This document shows, one piece after another, positions 16,904-25,900 of a stretch of 64,000 nucleotides of DNA. The stretch comes from Anaeromonas frigoriresistens. Its GTDB lineage: Bacteria; Bacillota; Clostridia; Tissierellales; SIT17. The notes beneath the pieces were generated by a model, which had not been told where the DNA came from, searched no databases, and saw only the letters and a program-made list of their open reading frames with translations. Numbering within the stretch: the stretch's first letter is position 1; each line of letters opens with the position of its first letter. The DNA lies in assembly GCF_016820655.1 (NCBI RefSeq), contig NZ_WSFT01000013.1:78386-142385 (forward strand), given 5' to 3'. The position numbers and the translations under genes are program-made.

Positions 16904-17554
16904 TTATATCTTTTTTATGTTGTTCTTATATGCAAATATAGCAGCTTGTATTCTATCATTTACTTCTATTTTTTTAAATATATTTGATACATGGTTTTTA
17001 ACTGTCTTTTCACTTATAAATAATTTTTCTGCAATCTCTCTATTGTTTAATCCTTCTGCAATCAATGTTATCACTTCATATTCTCTTCTAGTGAGAGAAT
17101 CTTTCTTTGATTTTTCTTCTGGTACATTATTACCGTATTCTTTTACTAACAGGGTTGCCAAACTTGGTTGTATGTATGTTTTGCCTTGATTAACATCCTT
17201 TATAGCTTTAATTAATGTATCAGAGTCAGAATCTTTAAGTACATATCCATCTGCGCCCATATTAACTGTTTGAAATAAATATTCTCTATCATCATGAATT
17301 GTTAATATAATTATTTTCGATTCACTACCTACATCTTTTAACCTTCTTAAAGCTTCTATTCCGTTAACTGTAGGCATATTAATATCTAATAAAATTACGT
17401 TTGGTCTTTTTTCAATAGCTTTTAATATAGCCTCTTCTCCATCGGCTGCTTCCGCTATGACTTGTAACCCTTCTTCTAATTCTAATATTTTCTTTAACCC
17501 TTGTCTCATTAATGAATGATCATCTGCAATCATTATTGAAATATTGTTATCCAT
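16904..17554 (-). CDS. degU: NarL/DegU-type response regulator
   Basis: A 216-residue two-component regulator. The start is set at the ATG at 17554, nine bases after the AGAAAGG site; the ATG at 17563 touches that site. The receiver domain has the acidic pair at D11/D12 and phospho-acceptor D57 (LLDINMP). The LuxR-type helix-turn-helix at about 150-214 reads LTRREYEVITLIAEGLNNREIAEKL. The start overlaps the degS stop (ATGGATAA), so the pair is translationally coupled. In Bacillus this pair controls exoenzymes, motility and matrix; targets here are not visible. Confidence 0.9.
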   Translation of the reverse strand: MDNNISIMIADDHSLMRQGLKKILELEEGLQVIAEAADGEEAILKAIEKRPNVILLDINMPTVNGIEALRRLKDVGSESKIIILTIHDDREYLFQTVNMGADGYVLKDSDSDTLIKAIKDVNQGKTYIQPSLATLLVKEYGNNVPEEKSKKDSLTRREYEVITLIAEGLNNREIAEKLFISEKTVKNHVSNIFKKIEVNDRIQAAIFAYKNNIKKI

Positions 17555-18725
17555 TGAAGTCATCCTTTCTATTAGTTGGTAATATTAATATTAATTTTGT
17601 CCCTTCTCCAGGCGAAGATTTAATCTCTAGCATACCATCTAATAAGATAGCTCTCTCTCTTATTCCTAACAATCCATATCCACTATTCAAATCATCGTTG
17701 CTACTCGTAAGGGAGTCAACTTCAAAACCTTTACCATTATCCTTTATAATTAAATTTAATCTTTCTTCATTTACTTCTATTAATATTAATACTCTAGTGG
17801 CACATGAGTGCTTTCTAACATTATTTAATGCTTCTTGAATTATTCTAAATACTGCTAGTTGTACATATGAATTTAGCTCCGATTCCATCTCTAGTAAATT
17901 GACTTTAACTTCTATTCCTGTTTCTTCAAAGAATATTTGACCATATCTTTGAATAGTAGGGATTAATCCTAAATCATCTAAAGACATAGGCCTGAGATCA
18001 TAAATAATTTTCCTAACATCCTTAAGACTGCCTCTTACTATATCCTTTAATTCTTTTAGTTCAGTTATAGCTTTGTCTTTATCTATAGATAGCATTTTTT
18101 CACAAATCTCAGTTTTGAGGATAACATTCGCTAAGGATTGGGCAGGTCCATCATGTATATCTCTTGCCACTCTTTGACGTTCTTCTTCTTGTGCTTTTAT
18201 TATCTTAATACCTAGAAGTTGTTTTTTACTTAAATCATCTACGGTTTCTACAACTTTATCAAGGTCACTGCTTAAATATTCTAATGCTACTCCCACTTGA
18301 GATACAAGTTTTTCAGCTCGTGATAAGGTATCAAGATTAGTTTTCAATCTTCTTTCTAGTTCATTACGCTTTAATATTATATCTTTTTCTTCTTTCCTTT
18401 TTATCATAAGTTGAATTCTGAAGTTATTTGCTACTTCATAGGCACTTCTAATGTCTTCTTCTGTGTACTTCTCAAAATTCCCACTAACTTCTGCTAACTT
18501 ATTTCTGCTTTTTCTCTCTTTAATTTCTAGTTCATCAACTGCTTTAATCAATTCTTTAGTTTCATTAATTATTTCATCTAATTGATTATTTAATTGTTCA
18601 CATTCAGATCTCGTATTTTCAGCTATTTCAAAGATTTCTTGTTTACCACACTCAATTGCTGATATTGTTTTATCTAATATTTCATTTATTTTTTGTCCTG
18701 TTAATGTTCCATTCAGAATAACCAC
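17547..18725 (-). CDS. degS: Cytoplasmic sensor histidine kinase, DegS type
   Basis: A 392-residue kinase without membrane helices. GTG at 18725 is chosen because AGGAAGGG lies 8 bases upstream; earlier TTG/ATG codons lack a ribosome site. Residues 1-160 form the long coiled-coil DegS sensor domain. The HisKA_3 phosphorylation motif ARDIHDGPAQSLAN has its His at 191. The ATPase domain contains DNGKGFEVD and GYGLLGIRERA. The domain order and length match Bacillus DegS. It would phosphorylate the DegU encoded next. Confidence 0.9.
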   Translation of the reverse strand: MVILNGTLTGQKINEILDKTISAIECGKQEIFEIAENTRSECEQLNNQLDEIINETKELIKAVDELEIKERKSRNKLAEVSGNFEKYTEEDIRSAYEVANNFRIQLMIKRKEEKDIILKRNELERRLKTNLDTLSRAEKLVSQVGVALEYLSSDLDKVVETVDDLSKKQLLGIKIIKAQEEERQRVARDIHDGPAQSLANVILKTEICEKMLSIDKDKAITELKELKDIVRGSLKDVRKIIYDLRPMSLDDLGLIPTIQRYGQIFFEETGIEVKVNLLEMESELNSYVQLAVFRIIQEALNNVRKHSCATRVLILIEVNEERLNLIIKDNGKGFEVDSLTSSNDDLNSGYGLLGIRERAILLDGMLEIKSSPGEGTKLILILPTNRKDDFNG

Positions 18726-18886
18726 CCCATATTCCCTTCCTAACATTGTTGACAAAAAGATAGTAAGAATTGACTCTTGCTAAAATTTTCCCTAAGGTCT
18801 ATTATATCAAATTTTACAATAATATTATTAGTAATATTTAACTATTTCCTGCACCTTATTAGTCTAATGGTTATACATGAATTCTA

Positions 18887-19354
18887 TTAATCTTCTTTAA
18901 CTAAATCCATACTTACAATTTTTTTCTTTTCTGATTCTGTTAATACCTTTTCTAAGTCAATAAGTAAAATTAATCTCTCATCTTTTTTACCAACTCCAGC
19001 AATATACTCACTATCAACATCTGTTATTATATCTGGTGCCTTTTCAATATCTCCCTCTTCAAATCTCACTGTTTGGGATGCTTCATCTACAATAAACCCT
19101 ACTTGTTTTCCGTCAATGTTAATAACTATAACTCTAGTATTCTTATTAACTATTAGCTCATTTAGATTAAATCTTTTCTTTAAATTTACTATGGGTATTA
19201 CTTCTCCCCTATAATTTACTATTCCTTCTATGAATGCTGGAGAATTAGGAACTTTTACTGGTTCCTGATAAGGGCCTATCTCTTTAACGTTCATTATATC
19301 TATCCCATACTCTTCTTTATCTAGTTTAAATACCACAAATTGTCTTTCTATCAT
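18887..19354 (-). CDS. CheW-domain protein (orphan)
   Basis: A 155-residue protein made of a single CheW domain (KEEYGIDIMNVKEIGPY, GIVNYRGEVIPIVNL, VGFIVDEASQTVRF). CheW couples chemoreceptors to the CheA kinase. No CheA, receptor or flagellar gene lies in the window, and it is a stand-alone gene, so it either serves a chemotaxis system encoded elsewhere or couples another sensor. The acidic C-terminal tail after 140 is unremarkable. Confidence 0.9.
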   Translation of the reverse strand: MIERQFVVFKLDKEEYGIDIMNVKEIGPYQEPVKVPNSPAFIEGIVNYRGEVIPIVNLKKRFNLNELIVNKNTRVIVINIDGKQVGFIVDEASQTVRFEEGDIEKAPDIITDVDSEYIAGVGKKDERLILLIDLEKVLTESEKKKIVSMDLVKED

Positions 19355-19457
19355 TTTATTTCCTCCTGTTCAAAACTAATATATATCACTTTATTTTTAC
19401 TAATTCTACAAAGTTCTTATTAATCCTTTTTATTTCGTAAAAAAAGGAATGAAAAAA

Positions 19458-19479
19458 GACTAAGAATAATATCTTAGTC
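19458..19479 (-). terminator. Terminator of the DUF896 gene
   Basis: The 8-bp stem gactaaga/tcttagtc overlaps the stop codon and is followed on the minus strand by six T residues. Confidence 0.85.
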
Positions 19480-19644
19480 TACTATTTCTATTGAATCTAA
19501 CTGGCCTTTAAAGCTCTTTCTAAAATTTTTCAGATATTCTTCACGCAACTTTTTCTGTTCCGTTTTTTCTTCTGATGAAAGACCTTGACTCTTTGATTTC
19601 TTTGCTAATTCATTTATTCTATTTATTTTTTCTTTAGATAGCAT
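19474..19644 (-). CDS. DUF896 (YnzC-like) small protein
   Basis: A 56-residue protein starting MLSKEKINRINELAKKSKS and containing GLSSEEKTEQ and LREEYLKNFRKSFKGQL, which is the DUF896 family pattern (two-helix YnzC fold of Bacillus). It starts at ATG with AAAGGGAG upstream and ends in its own terminator. The biochemical function is unknown; in Bacillus the homologue lies in a LexA-controlled operon, which is not the case here. It lies between hutH and cheW. Confidence 0.9.
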   Translation of the reverse strand: MLSKEKINRINELAKKSKSQGLSSEEKTEQKKLREEYLKNFRKSFKGQLDSIEIVD

Positions 19645-19716
19645 ATATACACTCCCTTTATACTCACTATCATTATTGTAAATTATGTTTAGAAATTTTT
19701 CAAGTCTACTAATATC

Positions 19717-21243
19717 TTATAATTTATTATTTAGTTTGATTTCGATCTCATTTAATATCTCTTCAGACATTAATATTCTATGAACTTTATCTATATCTTT
19801 ATACATAATCCTATCATCTTCAACCTTACTAATATTCTTTCTTACTTCTTCATAAAGAATACTACTGCCTATTCCGAGCCCTTTATTTTTTCTTAGATCA
19901 ATAGCTTGACATGCGGTTAATAGTTCCATTGCTAGAATATTTCTAGTATTTTTCAAAACTTCTCTTGCCTTTCTAGCTCCTATAGTACCCATTGAAACAT
20001 GATCTTCTTGATTAGCAGAAGATGGAATAGAATCCACACTAGAAGGATGACAAAGGACTTTATTCTCTGATACTAATGAAGCAGCAGAATACTGTACAAT
20101 CATGAAGCCAGAATTAAGTCCTCCTTTCTCTACTAAGAATGCAGGTAAATTACTTAAAGCTGGATTTACTAACCTCTCAATTCTTCTTTCAGAAACATTT
20201 CCTAGTTCACTTATAGCTATAGCTAAAAAATCAAAACTTAATGCCATTGGTTGACCATGAAAATTACCCCCTGATATTACAGTGCCATCCTCCGGGAAGA
20301 TTAGAGGATTATCAGTAGCTGAGTTTATCTCTATATCTATTTTGTCTTTTACATACTCAAAGGCATCCTTACTAGCCCCATGAATTTGAGGTATACATCT
20401 CAATGTATATGCATCTTGGACTCTAAGTTCTCCTTGTTCTGTTGTCATCTTGCTATTCTTAAGAATACTTAGTAAATTTCTTGCAGTTTTAACCTGTCCT
20501 TTATGAGGCCTAACTAAGTGGACATTTTTATCAAATGCTGTAACAATGCCATTTAATCCCTCAATACTTAGTGATGCTATTACATCAGATATTTTTGATA
20601 AATTAATTGCATCATATACTGTCAATGCACCTATTGCCGTCATCACCTGTGTCCCATTAATAAGGGCTAAACCTTCCTTTGAAGTCAATTCAATTATATC
20701 TATACCAGCCTTTTTCATTCCGTCCTTTGCTGGTAATTTCTCTCCATCATAAAAAACTTCTCCTTCCCCTATCATAGGTAGGACCATATGTGATAAAGGT
20801 GCTAGATCACCACTTGCTCCCAAGGATCCTTTTTCTGGTATAACTGGATGTACTCCTTTATTTAACATTTGAATTAAAGTTTCTACAGTTGAATATCTAA
20901 TACCAGAGTATCCCTTAGCAAGGGCATTAGCTCTTAATAGCATTATAGCTCTTACAATCTCCTCCTCCAATGGATTACCTACTCCACAAGAGTGACTTAT
21001 AATTAAATTTTTTTGCAAATCTTTTGCTTTATCCTTAGATATGAATACATCACTAAATTTTCCAAATCCAGTTGTTATCCCATACACAATTTTCTCTTTA
21101 TCTACAAAATTATCTACTATTTTTCTTGAGATATTGATTTTTTCAATTGCTTCCTCAGATAATTGAACAATATGATTTTCTCTTGCTACTTTTACTAAAT
21201 CATCAATAGTTAAACTATTGCCATCTATTATTATACTCTTCAA
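19717..21243 (-). CDS. hutH: Histidine ammonia-lyase
   Basis: A 508-residue enzyme that removes ammonia from histidine to give urocanate. The Ala-Ser-Gly triad that cyclises to the MIO cofactor is at 143-145 (GSLGASGDLAPLSH), and Tyr54 lies in the KIVYGITTGFGKF substrate loop. Full family length. Remarkably it stands alone: no urocanase, imidazolonepropionase or formiminoglutamase gene is nearby, so the rest of histidine degradation must be elsewhere. Aromatic amino-acid lyases share this fold, but the His-type loop residues and organism favour HutH. Confidence 0.92.
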   Translation of the reverse strand: MKSIIIDGNSLTIDDLVKVARENHIVQLSEEAIEKINISRKIVDNFVDKEKIVYGITTGFGKFSDVFISKDKAKDLQKNLIISHSCGVGNPLEEEIVRAIMLLRANALAKGYSGIRYSTVETLIQMLNKGVHPVIPEKGSLGASGDLAPLSHMVLPMIGEGEVFYDGEKLPAKDGMKKAGIDIIELTSKEGLALINGTQVMTAIGALTVYDAINLSKISDVIASLSIEGLNGIVTAFDKNVHLVRPHKGQVKTARNLLSILKNSKMTTEQGELRVQDAYTLRCIPQIHGASKDAFEYVKDKIDIEINSATDNPLIFPEDGTVISGGNFHGQPMALSFDFLAIAISELGNVSERRIERLVNPALSNLPAFLVEKGGLNSGFMIVQYSAASLVSENKVLCHPSSVDSIPSSANQEDHVSMGTIGARKAREVLKNTRNILAMELLTACQAIDLRKNKGLGIGSSILYEEVRKNISKVEDDRIMYKDIDKVHRILMSEEILNEIEIKLNNKL

Positions 21244-21354
21244 AGGTCCCCACTCCTTACATATTTAATAACTATATATTCAATAATTTATTAGAATTAT
21301 CCTTTAATATTTCAAAAAATTAAAAATTATCAAATAATTTTATTTGCTCTAATT

Positions 21355-21382
21355 AAAAGACTATGATTAATCATAGTCTTTT
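21355..21382 (-). terminator. Terminator of the thpR operon
   Basis: A palindrome (aaaagactatgat and its complement around TA) spans the thpR stop codon and separates the operon from hutH. Confidence 0.8.
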
Positions 21383-21927
21383 AATGGAAAGACTTCTAAG
21401 GGCGTATATATCCTTTTATTTTCTACCTGTTCAGTTTTAAATAAAACTAATTTATTTAATTTAATATTTTTATTTAAATCTTTCTTAATATTCTCATGTA
21501 TCATATGGATTCTATTTTCAAATACAATCCTTCTCCCTAAAGTTATATGAGGTATATATTTTCTTTTTTCTTTGGCATAGCCTAAGGGTTTGAGATTCTC
21601 GTCAATATTAGATTTTATATTATATATTTTATCAATTTCTCCTTCTAAATCTAAATATAACACCCTGAGCATATCTTTGCCTCTAAAATAACCTAAATCA
21701 GTATATTTTAATTTTATACTTGTACTCTTATTTGCAATCTTTTTCAAATTATTTTTAACTTCTTCTAAATTACTATTTGAAATTATTCCTAAGTATTTTA
21801 AAGTCAAGTGTAAATTATCTATATATACCCAACTTCCTTTTGAAGAATTTGCTTTCAACTTTGTTTGTATATTGCCTAGTTTTATCTTTGTACTTTCGTC
21901 AAAATCTAAAGCTATAAAAGTTTTCAA
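21367..21927 (-). CDS. thpR: RNA 2',3'-cyclic phosphodiesterase (2H family)
   Basis: A 186-residue 2H phosphoesterase with both catalytic histidine motifs: HLTL at 40-43 and HITL at 127-130. It opens 2',3'-cyclic phosphate ends of RNA to 2'-phosphates, historically called 2'-5' RNA ligase. It begins 16 bases after the LacI-type gene and is the last gene of a signalling operon. Its real substrate in this context is unknown. Confidence 0.92.
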   Translation of the reverse strand: MKTFIALDFDESTKIKLGNIQTKLKANSSKGSWVYIDNLHLTLKYLGIISNSNLEEVKNNLKKIANKSTSIKLKYTDLGYFRGKDMLRVLYLDLEGEIDKIYNIKSNIDENLKPLGYAKEKRKYIPHITLGRRIVFENRIHMIHENIKKDLNKNIKLNKLVLFKTEQVENKRIYTPLEVFPLKDYD

Positions 21928-21943
21928 TTATTACACCCCGTGT

Positions 21944-22942
21944 TTATATTTTTATACAACTATTTCTTTGTTGTATCTGATATGGTAATTTAATATGTTT
22001 TTCTCCCACATCTTCTTTTCTTAATTCCTTGATTACTCTTCTTATTGCTACAGCTCCTATATCATAAAAAGGTTCTTTAACAGTTGTAAGCTTTGGTCTT
22101 ATTAAAGAAGCAATAGAGATATCACCAAACCCTACAACTGAAATATCTTCAGGTGTATTAATCTGGTTATCATAACAGTAATTTAATGCTCCTATAGCTA
22201 TTTCATCATTACTACAAAATAGTGCAGTCAATTCATTTTTTATAATTGATTGATCTAAAGCTTCATAACCATGACCTATACTTATACCTTGAGTTTCAAA
22301 TATAAATGAAGGGTCTAACTCCATTTCTTCCATGGCTTTACTATAACCCTCATATTTTTCTATCTGTGTTGAATTTTCATCTTCTAAATATCCTACAAAA
22401 CCAATATTCTTATGTCCTAATTTAATTAGATACTTAGTTATCTCATATGCTGCAAAATGATAATCTATACTTACTGTAGGATACTTATCAAATTTAGAAT
22501 ACCTACTTAAATAAACAAAAGGAATACTATACTCACTTATTTTTTCATCAATTTCATCATTTATAGTATCAGAAATTAATATCATTCCCTCAACTTGTTT
22601 TCTGTTGAGAAGTTGAATATATTTTAATTCTGCTTCTTTATCTCCGTAGGTACTACATAACAGTATGTCATAATTATACATTTTACCTACCTCTTCTATA
22701 CCTCTTACCATATCTGCTACATAGGAATCAGCTAAATCAGTGACAATTACGCCTATAAGATACGATTTTTTAGTAACTAAAGTTCTAGCTATTTCATTGG
22801 GCTTATATCCTATTTCTTCTATAACCTCTAATACTTTTCTCTTTACTTCTGGGCTTACAGGTTTTGAATCATTTATAACTCTAGAAACAGTAGATATTGA
22901 TACCCCCGATAGTTTTGCTACATCTTTTATTGTTACTGCCAT
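21944..22942 (-). CDS. LacI-family transcriptional regulator
   Basis: A 332-residue repressor. The N-terminal helix-turn-helix reads TIKDVAKLSGVSISTVSRVIN (about 3-23 region), followed by the hinge KPNEIARTLVTKKS and a ribose-binding-like effector domain ending near 325. The effector is normally a sugar. It sits between the giant GGDEF protein and thpR, with no sugar transporter or metabolic gene nearby, so its targets are probably elsewhere. Close spacing (16-17 bases on both sides) argues for one operon. Confidence 0.93.
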   Translation of the reverse strand: MAVTIKDVAKLSGVSISTVSRVINDSKPVSPEVKRKVLEVIEEIGYKPNEIARTLVTKKSYLIGVIVTDLADSYVADMVRGIEEVGKMYNYDILLCSTYGDKEAELKYIQLLNRKQVEGMILISDTINDEIDEKISEYSIPFVYLSRYSKFDKYPTVSIDYHFAAYEITKYLIKLGHKNIGFVGYLEDENSTQIEKYEGYSKAMEEMELDPSFIFETQGISIGHGYEALDQSIIKNELTALFCSNDEIAIGALNYCYDNQINTPEDISVVGFGDISIASLIRPKLTTVKEPFYDIGAVAIRRVIKELRKEDVGEKHIKLPYQIQQRNSCIKI

Positions 22943-22959
22943 TTTTACACCTCCAAAAT

Positions 22960-25900
22960 TTAAACAAGAATTGAAGCAACATCAGAGATTACATTAGCAA
23001 AGTTGAAAATATTATAATCAAATTCTTTTTCTTTAATAGGAACGGATAATTGTATTATACCTTTTATGGAACCACTAGATATTATAGGTACTATTACAAC
23101 TGACTGCCAATCAGGGTTGCCAGTTAAGTTGTCTATCTCATTTATCTGTTCCCAATCTATTAAGTATTCTCCTGTTTTCTTCTCAATTACTTTATTAATA
23201 AGACTTTGATTTATTTTATGCTTATCAATCCAATCTTCTATAAATCGTTCTCTAGTATATATTTGTTTGATGCTTTTGTCATTATTCAAAAGTATCAAGG
23301 TTCCTTCTTTTGCTTCAGTTATCTCTATCAATCTTCCAAGCATCAAGAAATACTTGCTAGTTTTTGAAATATCTTCCTTTATTAATTCTATTATTTCTAC
23401 CATTGCAGATACTATTCTATGATCCTGTACAGTATTGCCTGTTACTATACCAGCTAATTTATCAATTCTTTTTGTTGGTTTTGTTAATGATTTTTCCCAA
23501 ATTATAGTTTTGTTTCTACCGGTATTTTTAGAATTATATAATGCTTGATCAGCTTTTTCAATTATTTCATCTTTAAACTGTCCATGGATAGGGTATTGGG
23601 ATACTCCTATACTAATTGTTATATTACCTGGTTCATCTAATAACTTCTCATTATTTATTCTTTTTCTTATTTTTTCCGCCACTATATAAGCTTCATCTTT
23701 ATTAGTTAATGGTAGTATTATAATGAATTCCTCTCCACCATATCTAGCCACAATATCACTACTTCTAATACTCTCTCTTAGTATCTCTCCTACTTTTTTT
23801 AGTATTAAATCTCCTTTTTGGTGTCCATAGGTATCATTAACGTCTTTAAACTTATCTATATCAGCCATAAGTAATGAGTAAATTGTATCTTCTTTTCTAC
23901 ACTTATTATACAATTCACCATAGGCAATCTCCATATACTTTCTAGTATAAACATTGGTTAATTTATCTATTGAGGATAGTATTTTGAAATTATAATTATC
24001 AATATTTAATAGTATTAACTTAGTTAACTTTTTTAATTTTAAATAGATTTTATTATTAAATTTATTAAATAATTTATCAGTATCTAAATAGATATAACCT
24101 ACAATCTTTTGGTCATCTAACTTTTTACTTCTTCTATCTTTATCCATGTTATTATGGGAACTATTAGGACTTTCAATAGATAAGAATATCATGGATGTAA
24201 TTGTTTCCGAGAAATTTTTACCTATATGTTTATCATATCCACTATCTACAGAAGATTTTATATATCCATTATATCTAGAAATTAAAAGTTTCTCTATTAT
24301 CTTCTGCGCTTCATCAAATTCATTCATCCCTTTAGATATTAATATTTCATATTTATCATTTTCTTCATTATATATTCCTACTATAGCTCTCTCTGCCAAG
24401 GTTTCTTTCATTGCATATTTGACTATTAATTCAATATTCCCTAATGAATTCGTATCAAGATTGTCCAAAAGATCATCAATACCATTTATATTATCTAATA
24501 ATGAATCACTATATTGTTTTGAAACTGTTTTAAGGAACTTTTCATTATTAAATAATTCCTCATATTCCTTAAAGTCAAAGTATTCATTTGTAGAAATTGT
24601 TCTATTATAATCCAATAATTTTTCTCCATTTTTTATTATATGTTTGATTTGTCTTAATTTATAAATGGTCTCATTTATACCAAAGCTTTGAGCAAAATTA
24701 TTTTTTATATTTTCTTCTTGAAGTTTAGAAACAAGTTTATACATACTCTCAATAAATAACAAATAATAATTTGCTGCGAAAAAATAACTATTATTTGCGA
24801 AGTATTTTTCTCCCAATATTCGACTTATAATTAATTCCATAATAGGAATATTTAATTTTTTTGCTTGCTTATATAATACTTTCAAGTCATCAAACTCATC
24901 GTGATTTAAAGCATTAACTAATACCAATCTCATCAAGCTTAAATATTCTGTATCAAATTCTTTTGAAAGATTATAATCATTTTCAACTATGTCCTTTACA
25001 ATTTTAATATCCTTCTTCAGTAAAGCAATTATACCCCATATTAATAAATAGTATCTACTATCCCATATTAACTCTGTTCCATTGTAAAAATCTATTAAAT
25101 GATATAGTTCATTTACATCAAAATTTTCATTTTTCATATACTTTATCAATAATTTTACACTTAATGAGTTCAAGTAAAAAGAGTTTTTCTCATCGCTGTG
25201 TCTATTGAAAATCTCATCACATATCTCGTTACACTTCGACCATTGAGCTGTTATAAGATGAAACTTTAATGCTATTTCAAAGTATTTATCTATATCTTCT
25301 ATTGTTATTAATCCACTATTGTATTGATCTCTAAGCTCGTCAATATATATTTTTGCTTTATCAAACTCACCAGTATCTATATATATATTAGCTAAATTTA
25401 TATATGCTGATGAAACCATATACTTCTCATCAATATCAATAGCTATATTTAACATTTTATGAGTATATTCTTTAGCTAAATCATATTTGTTTTTTCTTAT
25501 ATATATTGAGCCTATATTTATAAAGAAAATCGCCATATTATGCAGAGAATTATAACTTTTTGATATATCTAAACCCTGCTCATAGTACTCCATTGCTTTA
25601 TCTATATTTCCATAGTATTCTCCATATATTAATCCGAGGTTGTTTATAGGTTTAGTTATTTCTAAGATGTTGTTAGTTTTCTCATAATAAAATACACTCT
25701 TCTCATAATATTTTAATGCATCTTTTAGATTTCCCATCAACATACTGATCACACCTAACTGATTGTATAACTCAGCAATGCAATAGTTATTCCCCTGTTC
25801 TAAAGCAACTTTTAAGTATCTTAAACTCATAGCAAAAATTTCTTCGTTTTTTCCCCTAGAAAAATTAATTCTATTAATTGCTATTATTGACGTCAATAAA

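Noticed and set aside
24146..24610. 154-residue open frame opposite the giant GGDEF gene
   Set aside because: It is the antisense shadow of a coding region with clear domains; there is no ribosome site and the composition is typical of reversed A/T-rich codons.
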